A DNA stretch of 10,833 nt from Leptospiraceae bacterium (lineage in GTDB: Bacteria; Spirochaetota; Leptospiria; Turneriellales; Turneriellaceae). How positions within the stretch are numbered: position 1 is the first letter of the stretch; each line of letters opens with the position of its first letter. Below, piece by piece: positions 1-7,217 of this stretch. Under the pieces are notes generated by a model. The model was not told the DNA's origin. It ran no database searches and was given only the letters and a program-made list of their open reading frames with translations. The DNA lies in the NCBI GenBank assembly GCA_016788945.1, contig JAEUSA010000354.1, positions 1 through 10,833 of the forward strand. Reading direction: 5' to 3'. The position numbers and the translations under genes are program-made.

Positions 1-209
1 TCATGCTCGAAGATAAAGAAATCAAATTTACCGACCTGCCGGGCATTATGGCGCAGAAAGCGCCAAAACTGGCAAAAGTTGTCTCGGCGATGGTACCAAA
101 AATTCTCGAGTACTTCCGCCCTGATTATCACCCCGACCAGATGGCGAACGACCATCTCGCCACAGAATACTTCGCTGCCAACCAGAAGTTTTTCCAGAAG
201 GCAGGTTGA
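1..209 (+). CDS. C-terminal part of a probable metal-dependent hydrolase (PF10118-like), 5' end outside window
   Basis: An open frame enters from the left edge and stops with TGA at 207-209, leaving about 68 visible residues. The tail contains a Y-F-R-P-D-Y-H-P-D-Q stretch. From memory this resembles the conserved [YF]-[YF]-R-P-x-[FY]-H-P ending of the predicted metal-dependent hydrolases of family PF10118, a poorly characterised membrane-associated family. The Met at position 3 is probably internal rather than the start, because family members are much longer and the visible part is only a C-terminal block. The frame continues to the very edge without a stop. The gene is followed by a hairpin (214-244) and then an esterase gene on the same strand. 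The family call rests on one motif, so it is moderate; the reading frame itself is likely real. Confidence 0.55.
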   Translation, partial: MLEDKEIKFTDLPGIMAQKAPKLAKVVSAMVPKILEYFRPDYHPDQMANDHLATEYFAANQKFFQKAG

Positions 210-213
210 TTTA

Positions 214-244
214 TATTCGACCGGGGCAATGCCCCGGTCGAATA
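214..244 (+). terminator. Perfect 14-bp hairpin between two genes, possible terminator
   Basis: Arms at 214-227 (TATTCGACCGGGGC) and 231-244 are exact reverse complements with a 3-nt loop (AAT). The hairpin begins 4 bp after the stop of the hydrolase tail and ends 7 bp before the ATG at 252. No T-tract follows, so it is not a textbook Rho-independent terminator. It could terminate or attenuate, protect the 3' end of the upstream mRNA, or sequester the translation start of the downstream gene. Structure seen; role inferred. Confidence 0.45.
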
Positions 245-251
245 CGCTTCT

Positions 252-1172
252 ATGCAATTAGATAAACGTGCCGCAAAATTACTGAAATTGCTCAAGCGGC
301 AGACACCGATGCCTCAACAGACACCGAAACAGGTGCGCGAGGTTATGAAAAATAACGGCAATCCGTTTGCGCCGCCACCCGCAAATTTATCATACCTTCG
401 CGATCATCTGATAGAAGTCGACGACAAGCGTTTATTGTTGCGTGAATATTCTGCCGTGGCCGAAAATGAAAACTCTCCCTGTATTCTTTTCTTGCACGGC
501 GGCGGTTTTGTCATCGGTAGCGTCGATGAATACGACACGGTCGCAGCACAACTCGCTGCAAAGACCGCGGCGCGTGTCTTTTCGCTGGAATACCGCCTTG
601 CTCCGGAACATAAATATCCCGCGGCGCACCACGATGCGTATGCAACGTATGCATGGCTGTTAGCGCAGCGCTTCGCTCTGCACGTCAGCAAAATTGCCGT
701 ATGCGGCGACAGCGCAGGCGGCAACCTTGCCGCCTCCTTATGCCTCCACGCACGCGACCACGGCATAGAGCTACCCGCACTGCAAATGCTGTGGTATCCT
801 TTCACGCACGGCGAGAAAGAATTCCCTTCGCGCACCGAGTTCGGCGCCGATTATTACATCACGCGAGATGACTTGCAATGGTTTAACGCACAATTGTTTG
901 CCTCTTCAGCCGACGCAGCAGATGTATATTTGTCACCGGGGCTATGTGACGACCTCACAGGCTTACCCCCCGCATTCGTTCTGACGGCGGGCTACGATGT
1001 ACTGCGCGATGAAGGCGAGAGCTACGCAGAACAGCTGCGCTCGGCCGGGGGGGCGGTTGAGGCCAAACGCTACGGAGATATGTTCCACGGCTTCATATCG
1101 TTCGCCGGCGGATTACCGCAGGGTATGCAGGCCATTGAAGAAACTGCGGATTATTTCCGCCGGCATGTCTAA
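252..1172 (+). CDS. Alpha/beta-hydrolase esterase of the hormone-sensitive-lipase (HSL) family
   Basis: This 306-residue protein is a cytoplasmic-type esterase/lipase hydrolysing short or medium acyl esters; the real substrate is unknown. The HSL oxyanion-hole motif HGGGF is at residues 82-86. The nucleophile elbow GDSAGG is at 152-157 with Ser154. The acid is Asp249 in the GYDVLRDEG block, and the base is His279 in FHGF. The full catalytic triad and the length (about 300) fit PF07859 Abhydrolase_3. No signal peptide is seen. The residues before the core look like the usual helical cap. The start at 252 has no clear Shine-Dalgarno and sits 7 bp after a strong hairpin. In-frame ATGs at 309 and 345 are alternatives, also without a good ribosome-binding site. 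Its stop overlaps the stop of the convergent antiporter gene by 4 bp. Confidence 0.9.
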   Translation: MQLDKRAAKLLKLLKRQTPMPQQTPKQVREVMKNNGNPFAPPPANLSYLRDHLIEVDDKRLLLREYSAVAENENSPCILFLHGGGFVIGSVDEYDTVAAQLAAKTAARVFSLEYRLAPEHKYPAAHHDAYATYAWLLAQRFALHVSKIAVCGDSAGGNLAASLCLHARDHGIELPALQMLWYPFTHGEKEFPSRTEFGADYYITRDDLQWFNAQLFASSADAADVYLSPGLCDDLTGLPPAFVLTAGYDVLRDEGESYAEQLRSAGGAVEAKRYGDMFHGFISFAGGLPQGMQAIEETADYFRRHV

Positions 1173-2371
1173 CTTTTCTGGTTAAGCCGCGGCATCACGT
1201 AACGCCTGAATAGTAGCGGCGTGATCAACGTCGTAACAACACCCATCAGAATCAGTGTCGAGAACAACCCCTGCGCGATAAAGCCGCGACGATAGGCAAT
1301 CGAGGCAATGACCAGTTCCATTACACCACGCCCGTTGAGAATGATACCCACGCCGAACGCTTCGGTACCGCGCATGCCGATGAGCCGACCGCCGAGCCAA
1401 CCCGATAGCAACTTGGAGAATATCGAAACTGCGAGAATGGCCGCGACAAAATCGACTGACTTGAGTGTCAGCACGCTGAATTCAAGTCCCAGAGATGCAA
1501 AAAAGACCGGCCCGAGAAAGCCGTCGGTGATTGAACGCAGAGTATGGTCAAGTTCGTTATAGCGCGAAGCGAGAAAAAAGTTACGGTCGATAAGCAGCGC
1601 TCCGAAAAATGCACCGATAACAAAGTGAAATCCTAACGCCTCGCTCACCGAGCCGAACACGAGCACAAAAACGACCAAAATACCGAATAGCGCCTCGGTG
1701 CCGACAAGTTCGATGAGCTTTTCAGACCAACGCTGAATGCGCACACCGCGCTCGACGAGTTTCTGAATGATCCAGTTAAAGCCGAGTATAAAAATCGTGA
1801 GTGCGAGCAGTTTCCAGCCCGTATTGAGCACCGAAAAGCCAATTGAACCTGCCGACAATTCGCCCGGCAAATTGAGTATCACCCCCAAAATCAGAAGCGC
1901 GGCAATGTCATTTAACACAGCCGTTGCCACCGAGTTACGCGCAATGTCAGAATCGAGCAGATGGAACGTCTGCAGAATTCGAACTGCTACGGGTAGTGCG
2001 GTAATAGAAATACAAAGCCCCAGAAATATGACGCGCATCGGATCAAGTGCATAGGCAATGCCGACGCCGACCCCAGAGGCAAACGGCAGAATAAAACCAA
2101 GCGTAGCTAATAACAGACCCCGGCCGGTGAGCACATTGATGATGTCTTTGAAATTCATTTCCAGTCCGGCCGACAGCACAACGAGAAAGACGGCGAGGTC
2201 AGAAATTCCCGACAGGGCGGGGTTCATATGAATGACATTAAGAACAGTCGGCCCGAGTAGTACCCCCGCGAGCATCTCACCGACGATTGCCGGTTGGTTA
2301 AATCGCACGAACAGGCGACCTAACAGGCGGGCAGATACAATTAAGATCAGCAAATTGGTAAGCAATGACAT
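1169..2371 (-). CDS. Cation/proton antiporter, monovalent CPA superfamily (PF00999)
   Basis: This is a 400-residue, strongly hydrophobic polytopic membrane protein of about 12-13 membrane spans. It is expected to exchange Na+ or K+ for H+ across the inner membrane. Family marks include an N-terminal PAIVGEMLAGVLLGP block (residues 27-41), TALPVAVRIL at 124-133, the ion-binding segment AVLNDIAALL at 151-160, and ILNGRGVMELVIA at 344-356. It ends after the last spans with only a short basic tail, so it lacks the TrkA-N/RCK regulatory domain of KefB/KefC. The ion-binding pair is Asn154-Asp155 rather than Asp-Asp. The start is ATG at 2371, with about 100 bp of non-coding DNA before the preceding plsC-like gene, so it may have its own promoter; I saw no convincing -35/-10. 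It converges on the esterase gene with a 4-bp stop overlap. Confidence 0.9.
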   Translation of the reverse strand: MSLLTNLLILIVSARLLGRLFVRFNQPAIVGEMLAGVLLGPTVLNVIHMNPALSGISDLAVFLVVLSAGLEMNFKDIINVLTGRGLLLATLGFILPFASGVGVGIAYALDPMRVIFLGLCISITALPVAVRILQTFHLLDSDIARNSVATAVLNDIAALLILGVILNLPGELSAGSIGFSVLNTGWKLLALTIFILGFNWIIQKLVERGVRIQRWSEKLIELVGTEALFGILVVFVLVFGSVSEALGFHFVIGAFFGALLIDRNFFLASRYNELDHTLRSITDGFLGPVFFASLGLEFSVLTLKSVDFVAAILAVSIFSKLLSGWLGGRLIGMRGTEAFGVGIILNGRGVMELVIASIAYRRGFIAQGLFSTLILMGVVTTLITPLLFRRYVMPRLNQKS

Positions 2372-2473
2372 TATCTGCCGTCACGACCAACTGCTGCGCG
2401 AGTGCGTCCAGAGAAAAGGCGTTGAGTATTGCTGCGTGTTTAACGCGGGGGGTATATCACAGACTTGCGCCTG

Positions 2474-3280
2474 TCAGTGTTCTGAGAAATTGCGGATTTC
2501 GCGCTGAAATAATTCTTCAACGCGAGCACGCAGTGCATCGATATCGCGAAACTTCAAACCTTTGGTTTCTATCGCGGGCAGAACCTTCACTTGCTGCACG
2601 CCACCGCGGAGCAGTTTTTTGTTCGTGTCGAGTACGTGTTCCATCGGCTGGTTGATAATCGGCACAATCGGAGCCTGCGCCGCAATCGCCATCGCAAAAG
2701 CCCCCTTCTTGAATTCACCGAGACCCTTGCCCTGACTGCGTGTTCCCTCCGGAAATATCCAGATGTTGTTGTGATCATGCCGAATTGCACTGATAGCATC
2801 TTTAATTGCACGTTTAGCGTCGCCGCTGTCTTCGCGATCTACAAAAATCGTTCGCGAGGCCCTCAGTGTGACACTAAACAACGGAACTTTCAGCATTTCT
2901 TTTTTGGCCACGACGACCGTTTTCCAAGGGAATAATTTACCGAGAAAAAATGCGTCGAAATTCGATTGATGATTCACCAATAGGACTGCTGGCTCTGCCG
3001 GAATATTTTCCTTTCCGCTGACTTTAACGCGTATGCCTAAGAGCGGCATTCCCAATAGATGCAAACCGCGGGCATAAAGCCAGCCGCTGACGGTGTGCCC
3101 CCAAGTGACAAGGCTCACAAGAAAAACAGAAAATGTCACCAGCGCCGCCCAAACGCCGACCAGCATCATGCGCAGACGATAAACGAGCGGATGCGCTGCG
3201 CGCTTTTCGACCTTGTTAGCTGCTGTGCTACGCGAGGACGGGAGAATACCTGCAACCTTTGCCGCCTGTGTGCTTACCAT
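2474..3280 (-). CDS. plsC: PlsC-type 1-acylglycerol-3-phosphate acyltransferase
   Basis: A membrane-associated lysophosphatidate acyltransferase, expected to acylate the sn-2 position of 1-acyl-glycerol-3-phosphate to give phosphatidic acid. With the ATG at 3280 it has 268 residues. The N-terminal hydrophobic segment spans roughly 40-60. The catalytic HX4D motif is NHQSNFD with His104 and Asp109. Motif II is TIFVDRED (144-151) with Arg149, motif III is FPEGTRS (176-182), and motif IV is the APIVPI block (203-208). All four acyltransferase motifs are present. The frame stays open to a GTG at 3382, but that start would overlap the upstream desaturase gene by 46 bp and adds a low-complexity tail, so I prefer 3280. 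Neither start has a clear Shine-Dalgarno. A paralogue acting on another acyl acceptor is possible. Confidence 0.85.
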   Translation of the reverse strand: MVSTQAAKVAGILPSSRSTAANKVEKRAAHPLVYRLRMMLVGVWAALVTFSVFLVSLVTWGHTVSGWLYARGLHLLGMPLLGIRVKVSGKENIPAEPAVLLVNHQSNFDAFFLGKLFPWKTVVVAKKEMLKVPLFSVTLRASRTIFVDREDSGDAKRAIKDAISAIRHDHNNIWIFPEGTRSQGKGLGEFKKGAFAMAIAAQAPIVPIINQPMEHVLDTNKKLLRGGVQQVKVLPAIETKGLKFRDIDALRARVEELFQREIRNFSEH

Positions 3281-3336
3281 ATGAGTAAGATGCAGGTATC
3301 TACACTTTGGTTGCAATTTTCCGCGGTATGGCTGCG

Positions 3337-4122
3337 CTATCGGCGCGAAGGCAACAGCGGATCGATCATCTGCCACAACCACGGCTGCCTGATGCGATCG
3401 TGCACACCGTATGCCAGCGGCCGTTCGCGGGGACTGTAGAACGTGCCGAAGGCGATATCCATCAGCGGGGAAAGATTCGCATAATTTATTAATCCACGTT
3501 TGTCGAGCTCATGATGCCAATGGTGCAAATGCGGCGAGCCCAATAAGTACTCGAGTGGACCGAGGCGAATCGAAGTGTTTGAATGGATAAAAATCGCCCA
3601 TAAACCGCGAAACGTGACAAAACCCGCAATCGTATTGAGATCGAGACCAAGCAGCACTGCGGGTAAAGTTTCGATGCCGCGCGTATAGATGTTGTCGAGC
3701 GGATGTTCCCGATACGCCGCAAGATAGTCGACTTCACGGGCGGTATGGTGCACGCGATGGAACCGCCAAAGTATCGGAAAACGGTGTTGCGCACGATGCC
3801 CCCAGTAGATGCCGAGGTCGCTGAGTAAAATCACCACGACGACTTTCACAGCTACCGGCAGATTCATAATGAACCGAGGCATAAATTCCGTCGGCTGAAC
3901 AATACCGAAAGCGTAGCTGAGCAGTGTAATGGTCAATGCGTTAAAAAACAGGGCTTGGCCCAGATAAAAACACAGATCGTTCAGCCAGTCGCGCCTGATC
4001 CAGCGCAGGTGTGTGTTCGCAGCAAAACGATCGGCGCGCCAAAAATATTCGAGCGGAACAAAAACAGCACTGATGGCAATCAGATACAGTATTGCCTGCG
4101 CGGCAGTCGCGAAAAAATCCAC
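3337..4122 (-). CDS. Sterol desaturase / fatty-acid hydroxylase superfamily membrane enzyme
   Basis: A 261-residue integral-membrane di-iron oxygenase of family PF04116, expected to hydroxylate or desaturate a lipid; the substrate cannot be read. Membrane segments are visible near residues 8-24, 50-73 and 88-107. The histidine clusters that hold the metals are HRAQH at 109-113, HRVHH at 122-126, His180, and HLHHWHH at 198-204, an essentially complete set. The start is GTG at 4122. It lies 9 bp after, and in the same frame as, the stop of the small upstream gene, so translational coupling is likely. GGA directly abuts the GTG, which is too close for a normal ribosome-binding site. The neighbouring acyltransferase suggests membrane-lipid modification. 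Bacterial members include enzymes acting on sterols, carotenoids, alkylglycerols and ornithine lipids, so the name should not be taken as evidence for sterols. Confidence 0.85.
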   Translation of the reverse strand: MDFFATAAQAILYLIAISAVFVPLEYFWRADRFAANTHLRWIRRDWLNDLCFYLGQALFFNALTITLLSYAFGIVQPTEFMPRFIMNLPVAVKVVVVILLSDLGIYWGHRAQHRFPILWRFHRVHHTAREVDYLAAYREHPLDNIYTRGIETLPAVLLGLDLNTIAGFVTFRGLWAIFIHSNTSIRLGPLEYLLGSPHLHHWHHELDKRGLINYANLSPLMDIAFGTFYSPRERPLAYGVHDRIRQPWLWQMIDPLLPSRR

Positions 4123-4131
4123 TCCGTAAAT

Positions 4132-4425
4132 TTATTCGGGGAAAGCGGCTTTCGACGAAGGCATAATTTTTTTCTTTTTTTTCTGCGGCTTTTGTTCAGG
4201 AGCCTGATTCTGCGTTTGTTCGCCGTCTTTCGGCTCGGCTTTCTGCTGCGGCTTTGGCTTTACGGGTTTTTCGTCTTTTTCATCGATCGGCGTCGGTGTA
4301 CCCGATTTGCTGGTTTCAAATACCGGGCGCTCCTGAGGATTTTTCTTTGCCTTTTGTTGCGCATAGATAACGGCGCCAGCGAGTGCGGCGAGAGCTAACA
4401 GGACAGAGACGATTTTTGCTTGCAC
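4132..4425 (-). CDS. Small membrane-anchored Lys/Pro/Gln/Glu-rich protein, unknown function
   Basis: With the GTG at 4425 this is a 97-residue protein. It has one hydrophobic segment (about residues 5-21) followed by a charged, disordered tail rich in Lys, Pro, Gln and Glu, including a run of five Lys at 82-86. It is probably a bitopic inner-membrane protein with a periplasmic tail, or an uncleaved exported one. I do not recognise a family. I chose GTG 4425 because a G-rich stretch ending in AGG lies 7 nt upstream and the hydrophobic segment then begins at once. The frame is also open to a GTG at 4449, which would add eight residues. It heads the minus-strand group containing the desaturase gene, which begins 9 bp downstream. 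The Lys run is encoded by A8-G-A7, a slippage-prone tract. Confidence 0.6.
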   Translation of the reverse strand: MQAKIVSVLLALAALAGAVIYAQQKAKKNPQERPVFETSKSGTPTPIDEKDEKPVKPKPQQKAEPKDGEQTQNQAPEQKPQKKKKKIMPSSKAAFPE

Positions 4426-4454
4426 GGGCCAGCCTGCCCCCGGCACCACTCACC

Positions 4455-5126
4455 GTGAAGCAAAATACGATTTTCACCATCGCACTTGTCACGGTCTACT
4501 TGACCGGTAATGTGCAGGCAAAAAACGAATGCGGCCTTCAATCAGGGAAAGCCAAATTACACAAAGAAATCCGCCTGAAAGATGGTGTGGTCAAACTTGC
4601 GACGTTGCAGGTTAACGGCAAAAATCAGGACCCGATTGTCGCTTTCGTCAAAGACGGCCAGCAGGTATTTTGCCGTCAGGACTACGATACATCGGCCGTC
4701 GATGCCCGTGCGGTAACCGCGACGGCCGACGCAGAACATCTCTACATTGCCTTCAGCGCCGACGGCGGTTCGCAGGGTGCCGGCGCTTTTGCACGCTTCA
4801 CGAAAACCGGTTGGATTTCATCTTATGGCAAAGGCGGAGGTCCAAAGGTGCTTGTGGTGCTGAAGCTGCGTAAAGCCGACGGTGAGCCGGTTACAGGTAC
4901 ATACATTATCGCGAAAAAGAAAGACGGCAAAACAAACTCTGTCGCGTTGAAGAGGATTGCCTATTTCGAAGGCGCCATTGGCATTGAAGCCGAGTCTTGG
5001 TCATCACCCCTCAATGTGAACGGCATACCTTTGGCATGCGAAGGCGCCGCCCCTTTTGTGTGGTCTCTCGTGCTAACACCCGATCTGAAAACGGCAAAAT
5101 CGTCCTCTGCTGGCCAGTGTCATTAG
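4455..5126 (+). CDS. Exported protein of unknown function with four cysteines
   Basis: This is a 223-residue protein with a signal-peptide-like N-terminus: Met-Lys, a hydrophobic stretch at 6-18, and a V-Q-A cleavage site predicted after residue 22. The mature part looks beta-rich, with Gly/Asp turns around 100-130 and a Lys-rich strand at 154-160. It has Cys26, Cys73, Cys195 and Cys222, which could form two disulfides in the periplasm. I recognise no family. The start is GTG at 4455. The frame opens further upstream (GTG 4383), but that would put an Arg-rich extension before the signal peptide. The stop lies 4 bp before the histidine-kinase start, so the two are almost certainly co-transcribed. 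It may therefore be an accessory or sensing partner of that kinase, which lacks an obvious ligand domain; this is inference. Confidence 0.7.
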   Translation: MKQNTIFTIALVTVYLTGNVQAKNECGLQSGKAKLHKEIRLKDGVVKLATLQVNGKNQDPIVAFVKDGQQVFCRQDYDTSAVDARAVTATADAEHLYIAFSADGGSQGAGAFARFTKTGWISSYGKGGGPKVLVVLKLRKADGEPVTGTYIIAKKKDGKTNSVALKRIAYFEGAIGIEAESWSSPLNVNGIPLACEGAAPFVWSLVLTPDLKTAKSSSAGQCH

Positions 5127-5130
5127 CGCC

Positions 5131-6945
5131 ATGGCAAAAGTGTTCGCAGCATTAACGAAATTCTTTTTGGGAGAACGCTCGTTATCGTATGAACACCGGC
5201 AGATAATTCTCGTCACCAGCAGCGCGCTCGTATTGACTCTCACGGCGGTGATTGTCAACATACTCACCGACCAGCCCATCATCATGACCTTACTCTGTAT
5301 TGCCGGCCTACCATTGCTGGCTTGGCTGCGCTGGTTTTTGCCGCGCATGCGCAAACTGCAATGGGCCGTGTCGATACCTGCAGGGCTGGGAATACTCTTG
5401 GGTGTAGCCGGCTGGATTACGTCGCAGGGCATATACGGTTCTGCACCGTATGTTTTCTATCTCACCCTGAGCTGGCTGCTGGCGATTCGCGACTACCGCA
5501 GCCACGGCTACATCGTCATCGCCATCTTAGGCATCGTAGTCGTTTTGATCGTGCTGCAGATGCGGTATCCGCAATCGATAGAACCTTATCCCAGTATCCA
5601 TGCACAAACAGCAGACCTTATTATCGGCGCGACCGCGACTCTTATCTTTCAGGCAATGTTTATCAGCATTCTGCGCCGCCAGTTTCAACAGGAACAGTTG
5701 CTACTGCAGGAAAAAAACAGTGAACTCGTCGCATTGACTGAAGAATTGCGGGAACAACGCAATAAGGCGCATGCAGCACTCTCTGCGCGCTCAAACTTTG
5801 TGGCCGCCATGTCGCATGAATTACGAACACCGCTGACCTCTGTCATTGCCGGCACGCGATTGTTGCGCCGCAAAGATATGCCCGCCGACGCGGTCGACAT
5901 CATGCGCTTGATCGAATCGTCTGCCTATTCGCTGCTGCGGCAGATCGACGACATTTTGACTCTGCAGGCCGACGAAGCGAATACCATTTCCATTCTCAGC
6001 AATGAATTTGACCTGCAGCAGCTTTTGGCAGAAATCGAAAAGCAGGGCATGCGCCTTGCCGAGCCGAACCATCTGCAATTCACCGTTTCCGCGGACGAAA
6101 ATCTGCCACATCAGGCGACAAGTGACAGAGAGCGTATTCTACAAGTACTATTGAATCTGATTTCGAATGCCTGTAAGTACACAAACAAAGGCTCGGTAAA
6201 ACTTTTTGCAAGTTTCGATGGTACAAATCTTGTCTTTACCGTACGCGATACCGGATCTGGCATCGAAAAAGATATTCAGGACCAACTGTTTAAACCATTT
6301 GTGCGCGCCGCAGAAGCGAGGCGACAGGCGCGTGGCATTGGCTTAGGCCTTTCGGTCTGTGCCGCTATTGCTGAGCGCCTTGGCGGCAAAGTCAGTCTTG
6401 TTTCAACGAGTAAGCAGGGCAGCGAATTTTCTTTCATCATACCGGCAAAACAACAAGCTGTGGGCGAACAAGAACCTGCACGACAATTTTCTCAAATAAA
6501 TCTTTCCGGAAAAAAGATACTGATCGCAGAAGACGATGAAGTGAACGCGATTCTGCTGCAACGTCTGCTTGAGACTCATGGTATTATATGCGATTGCGTC
6601 GCTGATGGCAAATCATTGGTAGAGCGAGCGCAACAAAACGATTGGGATCTCATTATTACTGATATCCAAATGCCTGATATGGATGGCTTCGAGGCCAGCC
6701 GCGAGATTATCACGTCGGGCGGCAAAAATAGTAAAACGCCTATTATCGCGCTCAGTGCCTCCAGTTACCGTGAAGAATATGAAAACGCCAGCGCTGCTGG
6801 CATTTCAGGCTGGGTATCTAAACCATTCGATGAGCAGAGTCTGCTGCGTGAAATCGGCAGAGTTTTGGTAACTGCAAAAGGTAGAGGCAAAACCGATATA
6901 TCTGACTACCGAGGTTCCGGCGCTGAAACGGTCATTAGAAAATAG
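5131..6945 (+). CDS. Membrane hybrid sensor histidine kinase with C-terminal receiver domain
   Basis: A 604-residue inner-membrane signalling protein. Residues about 25-181 contain roughly six hydrophobic segments with short loops and no large periplasmic domain. A coiled-coil-like linker (about 183-218) leads to HisKA with the H-box SHELRTP (228-234), phospho-acceptor His229. The HATPase domain has the N-box NLISNACKYT (342-351), G1 DTGSGI (373-378), the F-box around FKPF (387-390) and G2 GIGLGL (402-407). The receiver domain (about 462-580) has acidic Asp468/Asp469, phospho-acceptor Asp511 in ITDIQMP, Ser542 and Lys564 before Pro-Phe. All catalytic residues are present. No output or Hpt domain follows, so phosphate probably passes on to a separate Hpt or response regulator outside the window. 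The ATG at 5131 has no clear Shine-Dalgarno but follows the upstream stop by 4 bp. The 3' end overlaps a convergent gene by 40 bp. Confidence 0.93.
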   Translation: MAKVFAALTKFFLGERSLSYEHRQIILVTSSALVLTLTAVIVNILTDQPIIMTLLCIAGLPLLAWLRWFLPRMRKLQWAVSIPAGLGILLGVAGWITSQGIYGSAPYVFYLTLSWLLAIRDYRSHGYIVIAILGIVVVLIVLQMRYPQSIEPYPSIHAQTADLIIGATATLIFQAMFISILRRQFQQEQLLLQEKNSELVALTEELREQRNKAHAALSARSNFVAAMSHELRTPLTSVIAGTRLLRRKDMPADAVDIMRLIESSAYSLLRQIDDILTLQADEANTISILSNEFDLQQLLAEIEKQGMRLAEPNHLQFTVSADENLPHQATSDRERILQVLLNLISNACKYTNKGSVKLFASFDGTNLVFTVRDTGSGIEKDIQDQLFKPFVRAAEARRQARGIGLGLSVCAAIAERLGGKVSLVSTSKQGSEFSFIIPAKQQAVGEQEPARQFSQINLSGKKILIAEDDEVNAILLQRLLETHGIICDCVADGKSLVERAQQNDWDLIITDIQMPDMDGFEASREIITSGGKNSKTPIIALSASSYREEYENASAAGISGWVSKPFDEQSLLREIGRVLVTAKGRGKTDISDYRGSGAETVIRK

Positions 6946-7217
6946 GCGGCGGTAGCCACGCCGGCCAACATCAGTATTAATCCCAATACGCCAAATAACA
7001 ATATGCGAATGTCTTTTTTGTAGCCTGTAAACGGATTGTGCGTGAAGATGTATTTCAGAATGCGTGTCAGCGAGGCTTCGACAAGGAAGTTTTCCATTTC
7101 AATGGCCTTGCCCGAAAGCCTGCCGGAAACAATGACCAGCCAAGCCCCGCAGACGAGAAATAATACTGCAAAAAATAGCATAATAGTTAGCGCAGTGTGA
7201 ATTGTCCTGGCGGTCAA
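6906..7217 (-). CDS. Small two-TM membrane protein, unknown function
   Basis: A 103-residue protein with a hydrophobic segment at about residues 9-31 and another at about 72-93, separated by a hydrophilic loop holding a short amphipathic stretch. This predicts a hairpin in the inner membrane. I recognise no family. The start is TTG at 7217 with a purine-rich AAGAAAAG stretch just upstream; an ATG at 7181 would start inside the first membrane segment, so I prefer the TTG. The last 40 bp overlap the end of the convergent hybrid kinase gene. It stands divergent to the gene at 7324. The coherent two-segment hydropathy argues that it is real, but this is a short unrecognised frame. Confidence 0.5.
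   Translation of the reverse strand: MTARTIHTALTIMLFFAVLFLVCGAWLVIVSGRLSGKAIEMENFLVEASLTRILKYIFTHNPFTGYKKDIRILLFGVLGLILMLAGVATAAYFLMTVSAPEPR

Noticed and set aside
404..835. Minus-strand open frame of 143 codons opposite the esterase gene.
   Set aside because: The esterase frame has all catalytic motifs; the antisense product shows no coherent domain, signal or hydrophobic pattern.
1047..1053. Seven-G run in the esterase gene, considered as a phase-variation tract.
   Set aside because: It is short, the frame is intact through it with family-typical sequence on both sides, and it is not near the start.
2372..2473. Possible small gene or small RNA in the gap between the antiporter and PlsC-type genes.
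   Set aside because: No start with a ribosome-binding site, strong hairpin or T-tract was found in it; it most likely holds only an upstream region for the antiporter gene.
3281..3382. Longer 302-residue version of the PlsC protein starting at GTG 3382.
   Set aside because: It would overlap the desaturase gene by 46 bp and adds a non-conserved, low-complexity N-terminus; the ATG at 3280 gives a normal family length.
4134..4190. A-AAA-AAG slippery heptamer in the A8-G-A7 tract of the small Lys-rich gene, considered as programmed -1 frameshifting into the downstream desaturase gene.
   Set aside because: The small gene and the desaturase gene are in the same frame (stop and GTG are 12 nt apart), so a -1 shift would leave, not enter, the desaturase frame. 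No stimulatory structure is evident.
4462..4492. Minus-strand promoter-like pair GTGACA / TATTTT upstream of the small Lys-rich gene.
   Set aside because: The spacer is 19 bp and the -10 matches only four of six bases; it lies inside the opposite coding region and is expected by chance.
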